Positions 1 to 11,212 of a stretch of 64,000 nt of DNA are shown piece by piece; the stretch's first letter is position 1; each line of letters begins with the position of its first letter. The DNA is from Neoarius graeffei (Eukaryota; Chordata; Actinopteri; Siluriformes; Ariidae). The stretch spans positions 71,869,149 to 71,933,148 of the forward strand of contig NC_083569.1 in assembly GCF_027579695.1 (NCBI RefSeq), written 5' to 3'. Below the pieces are notes generated by a model, which saw nothing but the letters and a program-made list of their open reading frames with translations, ran no database searches and had not been told where the DNA came from. A program made the position numbers and the translations under genes.

Positions 1-1149
1 CGTCTCACACAATGAACAGTCCACACAGATGTCTCTCTTAAACTTAAGCATATAATGCTTGGCAGGATAGTATCTATGAATCAGTTTGAATGACACCTCC
101 CTTACTTTGTTTGTAAGGAAGTATTTGTTTGGGAGGTTCCACACACTGCTCCAGTTCAGGTCGCCAACAAGACCAGTCCAGTACTGAACCACAAAGAGGA
201 TAGTGCTGATATCTGCCTGGAATAATGCACGAATATTGCAATTATTGTTCTTGGATGTGAAAGAGAAGCATACATGACCCACTGAGGTCAATATGGGGTC
301 CAGAGATGATAAACAAACCGGTTTTTCAGCCTCTCTTAGAAGGGTTAGGATACCAGAGGGAATGGCATCCATTACAATGGCAAACTCTTTTGGGGTAACA
401 GGAATACCAAATGTTTGGATGAACTCAGAATAATTTAGCAGATTTCCATTATCATTGAGTAGCTGGGTTACTAGAATTATGTTGTTATTGAACCAGGATT
501 GAAAAAATAAGGATTTATTTTTATATTTAATGTGCTGATTATTCCAGATGAAGCATCTATGTGGGGAGAAGTTGTGTTTATAAATTAATGACCATGCCAA
601 GAGCATTTGTTTACTGGACAGGATTAGGGGAAGTTTCTTTATTTTATAATCACATAAGAGTATGTATTCAAGGCCTCCAATTGTAGAGAAAATGTACCTG
701 GGTATAAAGTTCCTTGTGGATATGGGATTATGTAGAAACTGTTTTATCCAATTAATTTTAAAGTTATTATTAAGGGTAGTAAAATCAAGAAAGTTTTGAC
801 CACCAGAATCATAAGTGTTCATAACAACAGACTTTTTCACATAACGTATCTTGTTTTCCCAAATAAAATTGAACAGTAACTTATCAATGGCATTACAGAG
901 CTGCTTGTCGACAGACGGGGGGTAGCTGTATATGTAAGATGGGATAATCCTTCTGCCTTTGTTAGCAATATTCATCCTTTCAAGTATAAATCTCTCTGAA
1001 GCCATTGGTTAAGTTTTTTCCTTGTCTTATCAATAATTAAATTAAAGTTTTCAGAGCATCTATCTACCTGATTTCTCACAATGGTAATCTCAAGATAACT
1101 GAGCTTGTCTTTGATTGGTATGTTGCAGATGTGGGGAGTGTCACAGTCT

Positions 1150-1519
1150 CATCTCATCTCATCATCTGTAGCCGCTTTATCCTGTTCTACAGGGTCGCAG
1201 GCAAGCTGGAGCCTATCCCAGCTGACTACAGGCGAAAGGCGGGGTACACCCTGGACAAGTCGCCAGGTCATCACAGGGCTGACACATAGACAACCATTCA
1301 CACTCACATTCACACCTACGGTCAATTTAGAGTCACCAGTTAACCTAACCTGCATGTCTTTGGACTGTGGGGGAAACCGGAGCACCCGGAGGAAACCCAC
1401 GCGGACACGGGGAAAACATGCAAACTCCACACAGAAAGGCCCCCGCCAGCCACAGGGCTCGAACCCAGGACCTTCTTGCTGTGAGGCGACAGCGCTAACC
1501 ACTACACCACCGTGCTGCC
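1150..1519 (-). repeat. tRNA-derived SINE, antisense copy
   Basis: Full-length copy of the window's dominant SINE in reverse orientation. Its head with the tRNA-like A box (GTGTAGTGGTTAGCGC) and B box (GGTTCGAGCC) is at the 1519 side, and the GATGAGATGAG tail is at the 1150 side. It is flanked by a perfect 14-bp target duplication, GAGTGTCACAGTCT, at 1136-1149 and 1520-1533. It sits inside the LINE reverse transcriptase region. Confidence 0.95.
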
Positions 1520-1533
1520 GAGTGTCACAGTCT

Positions 1534-1952
1534 TTAAGAGGAAATAGTTCACATTTCTTCAGGTTTAAGCAGAGTCCAGAAGCTGCAGAGAATAGATCTA
1601 TTGTTTGGATAGCAGTGGGAACTTGGGTAGCATCTTTTAAGAATAATGTAGTATCATCTGCCAGCTGGCTAATTATAATTTCTTGATCTGCGATGAAGAT
1701 ACCTTTTAATGGGCTATTTTTAATATGGGTGGAAAGTAGTTGTGTGCATAGAATGAATAAATAGGGAGATGCGGGGCAGCCCTGCCGGATGCCCCACTGT
1801 AATTCAAATCTCAGGGAAATCCTATTTTTTAGTCTAATGGAGCTGTTGCCTTTGGAATAAATAGTTTTACCAGCTTTACAAAAATATTCACCAAATCCAA
1901 AATGTTTAATTGTTTGAAATATAAAGTTATCTGTGGGTGGTAGATAACCCAC
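1534..1952 (-). pseudogene. Reverse transcriptase palm remnant of the L1/Tx1-like LINE
   Basis: The minus strand reads GIRQGCPASPYLFILCTQ followed by LADDTTLFLKD, the fingers/palm motifs of a LINE-1-type reverse transcriptase including the catalytic A-D-D. Upstream (toward 2050) the family motif for SGFV.RRHISNNI can still be followed, but in other frames, and a GAA microsatellite with a small inverted repeat (1928-1998) interrupts it. A SINE at 1150-1519 ends the frame. Non-functional remnant. Confidence 0.75.
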
Positions 1953-1969
1953 AGATATCTACCACCCAG

Positions 1970-1998
1970 GAAGAAGAAGAAGAAGAAGAAGAAGAAGA
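1970..1998. repeat. (GAA)n microsatellite
   Basis: About nine GAA units, directly after a short inverted repeat in which GGTGGTAGAT at about 1937 is answered by ATCTACCACC at about 1958. It lies within the LINE reverse transcriptase region. Confidence 0.9.
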
Positions 1999-2074
1999 GA
2001 CTGTCGTCAGGACACAAGAATGAATAATCGATTACGTCTAAAACAAGTTGAATATTATTGGAGATACGTCTCCT

Positions 2075-2457
2075 GGGGCGGCACGGTGGTGTAGTGGTTA
2101 GCGCTGTTGCCTCACAGCAAGAAGGTCTGGGTTTGAGCCCCGTGGCCGGCGAGGGCCTTTCTGTGCGGAGTTTGCATGTTCTCCCCGTGTCCGTGTGGGT
2201 TTCCTCCGGGTGCTCCGGTTTCCCCCACAGTCCAAAGACATGCAGGTTAGGTTAACTGGTGACTCTAAATTGAGCGTAGGTGTGAATGTGAGTGTGAATG
2301 GTTGTCTGTGTCTATGTGTCAGCCCTGTGATGACCTGGCGACTTGTCCAGGGTGTACCCCGCCTTTCGCCCGTAGTCAGCTGGGATAGGCTCCAGCTTGC
2401 CTGCGACCCTGTAAAAGGATAAAGTGGCTAGAGATAATGAGATGAGATGAAATGAAT
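2075..2457 (+). repeat. tRNA-derived SINE
   Basis: Full-length copy starting GGGGCGGCACGGTGGTG and ending in a GATGAGATGAAATGAAT tail. Target duplication GAGATACGTCTCCT (2061-2074) and GAGATATGTCTCCT (2458-2471), 13 of 14 identical. It is inserted in the antisense LINE. Confidence 0.95.
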
Positions 2458-2767
2458 GAGATATGTCTCCTTCTCACAAATCCAGACTGGGTCTTGTCAA
2501 TAATTGGATCTAAGACATTTTTAAGCTGTTTAGCAAATATTGAAGCAAAGACTTTGTAGTCATTGTTCAGTAATGAAATTGGTCACCAATTATCAACAAG
2601 TAGGGGACCTTTTTGGGTTTGGGGATTAAAGTAATCAGGCCTTGTGTCAGTGTAGGAGGTAGAGTTCCCTGTTCCACATTTTCTAACATTACCTTAAGTA
2701 GAAAGGGAGCTATAATCTTCTGTAAAGGTCTGATAAAATTCTGCAGAGAGACCATCAACTCGAGGAG

Positions 2768-4092
2768 CATGGGCGCCGCCAGGGGGGAAAGATTAGAACA
2801 ATTCTAGGGGCCCAGCACTGCCATGGGGCCCTTTAAGGGGCTGATAATATGCTTTTAATGATTTTAATAAGACTTTTGAAATAACAATGCAATACTCCAT
2901 CTGGTAAAATGAGCTAATTGAACAAGGTTGTCTATTTCTTGAGTTCTTCAACATATTGTCATTTAACCCTCCCCCTTTTGCGAAATGGTACGGTCCAGTT
3001 CTGGTAGAAGCGCGATGCGTTAAATCTGTGTGCTGATCAGTGCAACGCTACTTGCTGCTGTGTTGCGGTGCAGCAGCCAGCCAGCCAGCAGTGGAGTGCG
3101 TACAGTCTATGATCGCTAAATATGAAGAGTGGCTGTCAAAAACGTAAAGAAAGGTAGCTGAAAGCTGAGAGGGACCGGAGAGGCAGGCAACTGGTCACTC
3201 AGTTTTTCCCAAAGAAAGGTAGCTATCGCTCACATGTGTGTTCAAAATATTAGCGAATGGTAAATGAACAGTATGAACGTGGTTGGATTAGCCTATCAAG
3301 AGAACACTTTTACAGTTTGTACAGTGACATTTTTTCCATTTTAATAACTGAACTGACTTGTGTGATAAACAAGATGAAATATTATGTTATGCTGGTGCTA
3401 ATAACTAGTGCTAATAACCAGTTTCATAACTAATGGGGTGCCCTAAATATGCACAGATTCAGCCTCAGGGGGACCTCCGCCCTGCCAAACCACTGAACCC
3501 CCCTTTGGAGAAGGAGGTAAGCAGCAATACAACCCATAAATGCTTTAGGACAATATAAATATTAAAAAAACAATATAAAAGTGTAAATTAGAAAACAAGG
3601 TCAAAAACTCCTGGTCCATGGAGGGGCAACCAATAGTCTAACTCTGCTTACACTCAAATTTCTGTCTAGACACACTTTGCTTTGAACATATTCCCTTTTT
3701 GCAGAACAGTACACACAGCTTTCTACCTAACACATAACAATCCATGGGATTTCCATAGGTATTTTGATGCTGGGTAGAAAACTTTTTCTATGATTTATTA
3801 GCAGTCACATCACACATTTCACTACCAATTGTCCTAGCACAAGAAGGCATGTGGCAAAATCTTGAATTTTCATTTGTGATTGTAAATGCACCAGAATTAG
3901 TCACTGACCAGTTTTCATCTAGTCCCTGGTAGGTTAATACATAAAATGTAATAACAAAGTCACAAACTCAAGGTCCATGGGCTATCAAAAGTCAAATAAT
4001 GACAATAGTGCAATTGTGACGAGGGTGGGCAAAGTTGGGGGGCCCAAAATTCTAATCTTTCATGGGGCCCAAAATTTCTGGCGGCGCCCCTG
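2768..4092 (+). mobile_element. hAT-like DNA element, non-autonomous or decayed
   Basis: The ends are inverted repeats: CATGGGCGCCGCCAG at 2768 against CTGGCGGCGCCCCTG ending at 4092, with a second shared block (AAAGATTAGAA near 2789; TTCTAATCTTT near 4050). Near 3126-3222 a + strand reading gives KSGCQKRKER, one stop, then LKAERDRRGRQLVTQFFPKK. This resembles the N-terminal peptide of fish hAT transposases with ZMYM/TTF-like zinc fingers. The flanking 8-mers TCGAGGAG and GCCAGGAG are similar but imperfect. The insertion splits the LINE reverse transcriptase just after its NKSPG motif. No other transposase sequence is recognisable inside. Confidence 0.7.
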
Positions 4093-4480
4093 CCAGGAGA
4101 TTTGTTAGTTTTGAGATGTTCGATCGCATAGATGACTTCCTGTAAAGTTATAGTTTCATCGCACATTTCTCTGTCATCTTCAGTGATTTGAGCAATGTTG
4201 TTCAGAGAGTTCAAGAACGTAGTTGTTGAATGATAACAATATTTGGTTTTGTACAAGTTGCTATAGAAATTGGAGCAGAATTCTGCTATTCTACTTGGAT
4301 CATCAGTAACAGTGCCGTTAATGCTGAGTCGTTGGATTAAATTGAGCTGCCCGTGATACCTTTCTAGGTTGAAAAAATAGGCTGAATTCTGTTCATCTTC
4401 TTCAAGCCATTTCTTCCTTGACCTTACAAAGGCACATTTAGCCTTGTTTAAGTAAATTTCATTTAGATTAATTTGTTCCG

Positions 4481-4854
4481 GGGCGGCACGGCGGTGTAGT
4501 GGTGAGCACTGTCACCTCACAGCAAGAAGGTCCTGGATTCGAGCCCCGTGGCCGGCGAGGGCCTTTCTGTGTAGAGTTTGCATGTTCTCCCCGTGTCCGC
4601 GTGGGTTTCCTCCAGGTGCTCCGGTTTCCCCCACAGTCCAAAGACATGCAGGTTAGGTTAACTGGTGACTCTAAATTGACCGTAGGTGTGAATGTGAGTG
4701 TGAATGGTTGTCTGTGTCTGTGTGTCAGCCCTGTGATGACCTGGCGACTTGTCCAGGGTGTACCCCGCCTTTCGCCCGTAGTCAGCTGGGATAGGCTCCA
4801 GCTTGCCTGTGACCTTGTAGGACAGGATAAGCGGCTACAGATAATGGATGGATA
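4481..4854 (+). repeat. tRNA-derived SINE (GGATGG-tail subtype)
   Basis: Full-length copy with the ATAATGGATGG type of tail. Target duplication ATTTGTTCCG (4471-4480) and ATATGTTCCG (4855-4864), nine of ten identical. It is inserted in the LINE between its endonuclease and reverse transcriptase portions. Confidence 0.93.
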
Positions 4855-4864
4855 ATATGTTCCG

Positions 4865-5653
4865 AAATCAAATCTAGTCTTTCCTCTTCTGACATATCAG
4901 CAGTGTTCTTCTGGGACAATAAAATTATTTTAGAGACCACCCTCTCTTCTTCCAATCTATGACTTTTGATTAAGGTACTGCCATAATTTCTCAAGTACTG
5001 ACCAGCTTTAAATTTAAAAAGTTCCCAATTGCTACCAAAAGCATCCTCAGACCTTGCTTTATTCCAAAATTTCATTATTATCCTCTTCATGCCTGATTTT
5101 ACTTTCTCATGGTGTAGTAACAAGCTGTTTAGTTTCCAGTAAGCACTCCCGCATGCTTTAGTAGAAGCAGAATGCAAGGGGATAAAAACAGAGACTGCAT
5201 TATGATCTGTTAATGGTGTTGTGATAATATTAGCTGATATCTTATCAATGTTCAAATTATCAGAAACCAGCCAGAAGTCTAACCTTGATTGCCTGGTGGC
5301 ATTTCTATTACTCCATGTAAAGGCCTTAGTGTTTGGATATTTATTCCTCTACACATTAAGTTAAATTTTTGCATAAACAGTTTCAAGTTTTCATTAACTG
5401 CAGTAGGATTATACTGAAGCCAACAGTCCAAATTGCGATTTAATATCATGTTGAAATCTCCCCCTATTACAATACCTGAGATTGGAAAGTTATTAAAGGT
5501 ATTTTGGATATGCTTCTCTAATGTTTCAAGTAGTAGATCATTCTCTTTGTGCGAGCTATAGCCATATATATTAACAATTACCAGTGTGAAGTTTTCAATG
5601 ATTAACACTTGGAGAATAAAATGACCTGAAGCATCACAGATAGTTGATAACAT
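4865..5653 (-). pseudogene. LINE endonuclease-domain remnant
   Basis: Two minus-strand stretches. 5653-5279 contains VIVNIYGYSS and GGDFNMILNR, the central motifs of an APE-type endonuclease. 5255-4865 contains LTDHNAVSVF, equivalent to the SDH catalytic end of the domain, then a lysine-rich linker. The two are offset in frame near 5260-5290, so the ORF is broken. It lies directly upstream (5') of the reverse transcriptase fragments of the same LINE. Confidence 0.75.
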
Positions 5654-5792
5654 AGTCCCTGAAAAGTTGTACTTTAGAATAGACTGTTCAGATCCATGAG
5701 CCTGCTATAGATCATTACCCCACTGGGATACGTCAGCGGCATGTCATGATGACAGGCGAAATACCCGCCTGATCCAGAGTTAGACTGCCCCC

Positions 5793-5822
5793 CACACACA
5801 CACACACAATTTTTTTTTTTTT
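5793..5822. repeat. (CA)n and poly-T run
   Basis: A run of eight CA units followed by about 13 T, at the edge between the truncated LINE and the next DNA element. Confidence 0.9.
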
Positions 5823-5866
5823 AATGGCAGTACAGTACAACAATGGCAAGTCATACATCATACATA

Positions 5867-7561
5867 TGCTGTGTCTGAAATCACTCACTCATTCACTACT
5901 CCCTACTCACTATCTAGGGAATTCTGTATAGAGGACTATATAGTGAGCTCATTGGTAAAATGAAAAAACACTTTTGGCCACTACTCCGCCTCACCATTAT
6001 TTACGTCATTACTGTCGCACAGTTAAAACGTGCCAGATCAGTCGGGCTGGTGGGTTTTCAAAGTAATAAATACATGCATGTATTTTTTGTGATAAATACA
6101 TATTTTTTTCGCGGTGCAGTTTCCATCAAATCCTGCTCTCTGATTGGCTGGCGAGCGGGTCCATATCCTACGACATGGACCCCAGTTACAGACCTCTGGT
6201 GACTCGCTCGTTCACAACAACAGCAAACAAAGTAGATTTTTTGTCAACATTTATCTTTTTTTTATAAGATTTATTTCTAAGATTATCAAAAATCTTATAA
6301 ATTTTTGCCAGCATTTCTCAGGAGAATAGCATTAATTTTACAGCATGGACAGCGATAACGACAGTGTTCACAGCGAAAGCGAGTTTTACTATCCTGAGGA
6401 AGAAGAAATAAAAGAAAACATTTCAGGAGAAAGCTAAAAACCTGTAACTTGCTAACACCGAGCAAAAACATGGCTGAATCCCAAATGACTCAATTTTGTA
6501 TAAATAGGGAACTACATAGGCGGCAAAATGTATTTTTTTTTTTCCTGCCATGGAAGTGCACTTGTATACCGAGGAGGAAGCAATTTGCATTATAGCCGTG
6601 AATGAGGATTCAAAATGGCGGCTCGGCTCGGTTTTCCCTTTCGGGCGCTCTCGTTTTCTGTTAGAATTTGGTAAAGAAAAAATATATATATATTATTTAC
6701 CAGCTTAAGGTCGGTCCGTATGGTGAAATACCGTGACCTCGGCCTAGAGGGCCTCGGTCAGTACTTTCAAGACCTCGGTCACGGTATTTCACCACACGGA
6801 CCTCCCAGCTGGTAAATAACACACACATATATCAGATTGTGCTAATGTTGGCTAATATTGCACCGAGTCTTGCTTGTGAAGTGCCTGCAAACTTTAGCAG
6901 CCCGCTAACCCTTAATTTGAAGCGCTTCAGTTAAAACCTGCAGAGCCCTGACCAAGTTCGTGTAACATGACACATGTAAACAACAACAACCCGATGGTGA
7001 TGTGGACATTGTTCGTGGCCCAGACACCTTTTAATCAAATAAAACATTTTCACATAATAAGCAAAACAGCCTCCGCCTTCTTGATCAGAAATTTTTGGTT
7101 ACTCCCGCCTCTCTTTTGAAAACGTCACATACCCTGCCAGCCTCATGGAACACAGTGTTTGTGTGTTTTACTTCCATTTATGAGGGAAACGAACATACAC
7201 CCTCCCGACAGTCAATGCGTTATTCACTTGTAAAACACATTTGGAAATTGGTAGAATGAGTTAATCATCACATGCAAGATTTGCAGTTAATCAAATGAAT
7301 TGCATATTATTATTATTATTATTATTATTGTTCATGAATTACTACAGTTCTGAACTTCAGATGATGGATACTCTTTTGGTGGAACACAACGGAGCAAAAT
7401 ATTGTGACCCTCTAATGTTGATCTGAAGTTGGCGCCACTGGGGGTTGGCATTGGGTTTATGTCCCCACCAGTGTTAATATCAAACCTACACCCTTGATTG
7501 TGGGATACTATGAGTTCACTATATAGGGTGTAATAATTCTCACTATACTTTCGGACAGCAC
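5867..7561. mobile_element. DNA transposon-like element with internal long hairpin
   Basis: The left edge TGCTGTGTCTGAAAT and the right edge ACTTTCGGACAGCAC are imperfect inverted repeats. Both are followed inward by related CACTATATAG blocks, as in non-autonomous fish DNA elements. Inside are a 50-bp-arm hairpin (6693-6819), an (ATT)n run near 7306-7329 and a short acidic reading frame at 6344 (MDSDNDSVHSESEF). No transposase is visible. The exact right end is unsure, because ACTCACTATATA continues to the TA where the next Tc1 is inserted. Confidence 0.55.
6693..6819. repeat. Long inverted repeat (hairpin)
   Basis: Left arm 6693-6742 starts TTATTTACCAGCT. The right arm 6771-6819 is its near-complement, ending AGCTGGTAAATAA. 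Both arms share GGTGAAATACCGTGACC. The arms are about 48 bases with a few mismatches and a loop of about 28 bases containing GGCCTAGAGGGCCTC. Confidence 0.85.
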
Positions 7562-7586
7562 TACAAAATGGCGAACTCACTATATA

Positions 7587-9042
7587 CAGTGCCTTGCAAA
7601 AGTATTCATACCCCTTGAATTTTTTCACATTTTTCCACCTTACAACCACGAACTTAAAGTTTTTTATTGAGATTTTATGTGATAGACCAACACAGAGTAG
7701 CACATAATTGTGAAGTGAAATGAAAATGATAAATGGTTTTCAAAATTTTAAACAAATAAAAATCTGAAAAATGTGATGTGCATTAGTATTCAGCCCCCCT
7801 GCGTCAATACTTTGTAGAGCCACCTTTTGCTGCAATTACAGCTGCAAGTCTTTTGTGGTATGTCTCTACCAGCTTTGCACATCTAGACACTGAAATTTTT
7901 GCCCATTCTTCTTTGCAAAATAGCTCAAGCTCAGCCAGATTGGATGGAGAGCGTCTGTGAACAGCAATTTTCAAGTCTTGCCACAGATGCTCAATGGGAT
8001 TTAGGTCTGGACTTTGACTGGGCCATTCTAACAAATGAATATTCTTTGATCTAAACCATTCCATTGTAGCTCTGGCTGTATGTTTAGGGTCATCGTCTTG
8101 CTGGAAGGTGAATCTCCTTCCCAGTCTCAAGTCTTTTGCAGCCTCCAACAGGTTTTCTTCCAGGATTGCCCTGTATTTAGCTCCATCCATCTTCCCATCA
8201 ACTCTGACCAGCTTCCCTGTCCCTGCTGAAGAAAAGCATCCCCATAGCATGATGCTGCCACCACCATGTTTCACAGTGGGGATGGTGTGTGCAGGGTGAT
8301 GAGCAGTGTTAGTTTTCCGCCACACATAGCGCTTTGCATTTAGGCCAAAAAGTTCAACTTTGGTCTCATCTGACCAAAGCACCTTCTTCCACATGTTTGC
8401 TGTGTCCCCTACATTTCTTATGCCTGTCTTTCAACAATATCTTTCTTCTTGCCACTCTTCCAAAAAGGCCATATTTATGGAGTGTACGACTTCTAGTTGT
8501 CCTGTGCACAGATTCTCCCACCTGAGCTGTGGATTTCTGCAGCTCCTCCAGAGTGATCATGGGCCTCTTGGCTGCTTCTCTGACCAGTGCTCTCCTTGCT
8601 CGCTCTGTCAGTTTAGGTGGACTGCCATGACTTGGTAGGTTTGCAGTTGTGCCATACTTTTTCCATTTTTGAATGATGGATTGAACAGTGCTTCTTGAGA
8701 TGTTCAAAGCTTGGGATATTTTTTTTTAATAACCTAACCCTGCTTTAAACTTCTCCAGAACTTTATCCCTGACCTGTCTGCTGAGTTCTTTGGTCTTCAT
8801 GATGCTGTTTGTTCTTCAGTGTTCTCTAACAAACCACTGAGGCCTTCACAGAACAAGTGTATTTATGCTGAGAGTAAATTACACACAGTAGGACTCTATT
8901 AACTAATTAGATGACTTCTGAAGGCAATTGATTGCACTGGATTGTATTTAGAGGTATCAGAGTACAGGGGGCTGAATACTAATGCACACCACACTTTTCA
9001 GATTTTTATTTGTTTAAAATTTTGAAGACCATTTATCATTTT
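7587..9042 (-). mobile_element. Tc1/mariner element, left part (split by the Gypsy insertion)
   Basis: Begins CAGTGCCTTGCAAAAGTATT after a TA target dinucleotide (7585-7586) and has a terminal inverted repeat of about 210 bp. Its transposase lies on the minus strand. A near-identical family member at 58384-60477 shows the intact organisation. The element is interrupted at 9042 by the Gypsy retrotransposon; the remainder resumes at 18458 and stops near 18576, short of the expected CACTG end. Confidence 0.95.
7804..8800 (-). pseudogene. Tc1 transposase, broken
   Basis: The start is at 8800 (MKTKELSRQVRDK). A TAA lies 25 codons in (FKAGLGY then stop), followed by the helix-turn-helix part ([20 protein letters not shown]). 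Near 8380-8400 a frameshift with a small deletion joins DRHKKCRGHSKH to [12 protein letters not shown] in another frame. The catalytic domain then reads to 7804 with all three DDE residues present ([26 protein letters not shown]). It cuts and pastes DNA in intact relatives; this copy cannot be translated whole. Confidence 0.93.
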
Positions 9043-11149
9043 TGTGGCCTTGGGCAGAAAAACAAGTGTTGACTAAATTTGACCTTAAACAGAAGAGCAA
9101 TTACTGACTACGCCACCAGGGGACTTTCACCCCAGGAATATTAACCAGAAAACACTTCACAATGTTGACCCACAAGGTTCGTTTGACTAAAGACACCAGA
9201 GACCAAAGTTATGAAAATACAAAAAGGCTATTTTATTTTATTACAATGTTTACAAAAATAAAAATTATTTCCTTTACTTCACAAACAATCACTTTCATTC
9301 ACACTCACAATCCAAAGATTTAACTGACATGTATGTGGGGCAGGGATAAGGGAGAAATCAATATTAACGGGGCTGAAGCCTACCAGCAGGGGGCAAGATA
9401 CCAAGAGACGAAGGAGGAATCCAAGGAAGCACACCATACAAGCATACGTGTCACACTCACTGCAAACAGATTGAAATAAATCAAATAAATCAAAAGCACA
9501 ACAAAAGAAGAATTCCACACAGGCACACGTGAACACACACACGAAAAATAGGGGAACACCACCACCTAAGGGATCAGCTGCCACCCTGCCTTGGGCACTC
9601 AGCACCTGAAAAGTAAATAAACAAAAAAAAAGTATAAGAAAAGAAAATCAAACAAAGAAACAAAGAAATAACATACAACTTGATCACAACAAACTAACCA
9701 ATTAAAACACACAACGTGAACTAAGGGAGGAGAACTACGTGGACCACTGATGATCCACAGCTTGCAATAGCCTCCCACCAGTACTGGCATACAACTGGCA
9801 ACCAAAGGCTGCTTGCCACGACAGAAAAGGTTAGCAGACGTGGTTGCTGGCCACACACAAATTCACATAAAATAAGCTCTCACGAGCATTAAACCAAATA
9901 AACAAAATAAAAAAAAGGCATTAACATAAATCAGGCCCAATAAGATAGCCCACTGGCTATCCACAGCTATAGAAAAAGAGCCTCCTGCCAACAGGTAAAA
10001 CCTGAGCAGGACTAAAACAAATAAACAAAAATACCCAATTTAACAGAAAAGAAAATATCCCTCATACCACTCTCCAAGCACACATACACGCACACTAATT
10101 ATAGGTGAATAATGATCAAGCACACAAACAGTCTCACACACACACGCCCTACAAAAGTTAAAACTAGTGTTGAAGTACTGTGGTGGTTTCGCAGCCCTCT
10201 TCATACAGGCAGCTGCACCAATCAAAGAAAGCAGCACTTGGTAGAAACGCGCTGGCAAGAACAGCAGCAAACCCATGAAGCAGCATTCGAGGCCCAACAG
10301 AACAGCAGCCTAGGTTGGCGTGAAGTTACGCCAACACTGGCCGCTGCCCTATAACACAAGTGCGTGGATACCGCATATGTAGATCTTTCTCAAACCCATG
10401 ATGGCACAAGGAAAACTCCGTAGCAGTTTAGTTAGAAGGAACTCGTCAGCACGCACTTGAAGATTGGATACCTTAGGCAACAGCCATACGCTGAACCATG
10501 AGCAATCACGGCAGGAAAACAGCATCAGCGAAACCACCCGTTTATGGGAAGAAGCACCGGCCAGTGCGTACTCCTTGCCACCGATTCAACCCCCGGTCGG
10601 TCAGAAATGAAGCAAAAGGAAGTGAAAGCAGCTACGATGACACATTCCAGCATAATTATAATAGATAAAAGTCCGCCCCGGCGGCACGGTGGTGTAGTGG
10701 TTAGCGCTGTCGCCTCACAGCAAGAAGGTCCTGGGTTCGAGCCCCGGGGCCGGCGAGGGCCTTTCTGTGTGGAGTTTGCATGTTCTCCCCGTGTCCGCGT
10801 GGGTTTTCTCCGGGTGCTCCGGTTTCCCCCACAGTCCAAAGACATGCAGGTTAGGTTAACCGGTGACTCTAAATTGACCGTAGGTGTGAATGTGAGTGTG
10901 AATGGTTGTCTGTGTCTATGTGTTAGCCCTGTGATGACCTGGCGACTTGTCCAGGGTGTACCCCGCCTTTCGCCCATAGTCAGCTGGGATAGGCTCCAGC
11001 TTGCCTGCGACCCTGTAGAAGGATAAAGCGGCTAGAGATAATGAGATGAGATGAGAAAAGTCCGCCCCATTGGTTAATTGGACTGGCCCCTCCCAATGCA
11101 GCCAGATCTCAGGGAAACTGCGGAGTAAGAGGTAATTCCACCTGCTACA
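9043..11149 (-). repeat. 3' LTR of the Gypsy element (carries a SINE)
   Basis: On the element's own strand this is the downstream LTR. After removal of the SINE (10680-11055) and one 13-bp target duplication it is about 1,718 bases, matching the other LTR except for about ten substitutions and two small CA-rich indels. The short reading frames inside it recur in the other LTR and look non-coding. Confidence 0.96.
10680..11055 (+). repeat. tRNA-derived SINE inside the Gypsy LTR
   Basis: Full-length copy with GATGAGATGAG tail. Perfect 13-bp target duplication AAAAGTCCGCCCC at 10667-10679 and 11056-11068. The other LTR (18361-18380) shows the empty site, which differs by one or two bases. This is one of the youngest SINE insertions in the window, since it post-dates the recent Gypsy insertion. 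Confidence 0.97.
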
Positions 11150-11168
11150 TTCTACCCCCCCTTTTTAA
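11150..11168 (-). other. Polypurine tract of the Gypsy element
   Basis: On the minus strand CTTAAAAAGGGGGGGTAGAA ends directly against the 3' LTR (TGTAGCAGG). Position and composition fit the plus-strand priming site of LTR retrotransposons. Confidence 0.85.
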
Positions 11169-11212
11169 GTCGTCGCCCCGACGATGACACACAAAAGCAG
11201 CAGGGCCACTAT

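Larger units (their letters stand above)
1..5760 (-). mobile_element. L1/Tx1-like LINE, degenerate, cut by later insertions
   Basis: Read on the minus strand, the non-SINE parts of this stretch give a continuous non-LTR retrotransposon order. Apurinic endonuclease pieces lie at 5653-4865 (a GGDFN motif, then SDHNA-like DHNAV). A linker follows, then the reverse transcriptase N-terminus (NKSPG near 4100, then LITLIPKPKK near 2650), the palm motifs (GIRQGCPASPYLF and LADDTTLFL near 1780-1660), and finally a KKLNQWLQRDLSLKGR-like thumb region near 1000. The 3' end lies beyond base 1 and the 5' end is truncated near 5760. Frames shift several times, so no protein is made. Insertions: SINEs at 1150-1519, 2075-2457 and 4481-4854, a hAT-like element at 2768-4092 and a GAA microsatellite near 1980. 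The clade assignment (L1/Tx1-like) is from motif style only. Confidence 0.8.

Noticed and set aside
2083-2150. tRNA gene candidate (A and B box in each SINE head)
   Set aside because: The boxes belong to the tRNA-derived SINE head. No cloverleaf with paired acceptor and anticodon arms can be drawn confidently, and the same sequence recurs in every copy.
2195-2422. Recurrent ORFs in SINE copies (containing [19 protein letters not shown]), also at 4499, 10544, 23679, 29440, 38982, 47661, 56058 and 62022
   Set aside because: They are the same SINE read in the same frame. Their similarity comes from repeat identity, with no start context and no selection signature.
5960-6329. ORFs of 80 and 61 codons in the 5867-7561 DNA element
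   Set aside because: Low complexity, no motif, in the non-coding interior of a non-autonomous element.
9279-10537. Several 60-108-codon ORFs inside the Gypsy LTRs (repeated at 16964-18234)
   Set aside because: Present in both LTRs by duplication. No recognisable domain, and indels between the LTRs alter them. Treated as non-coding.
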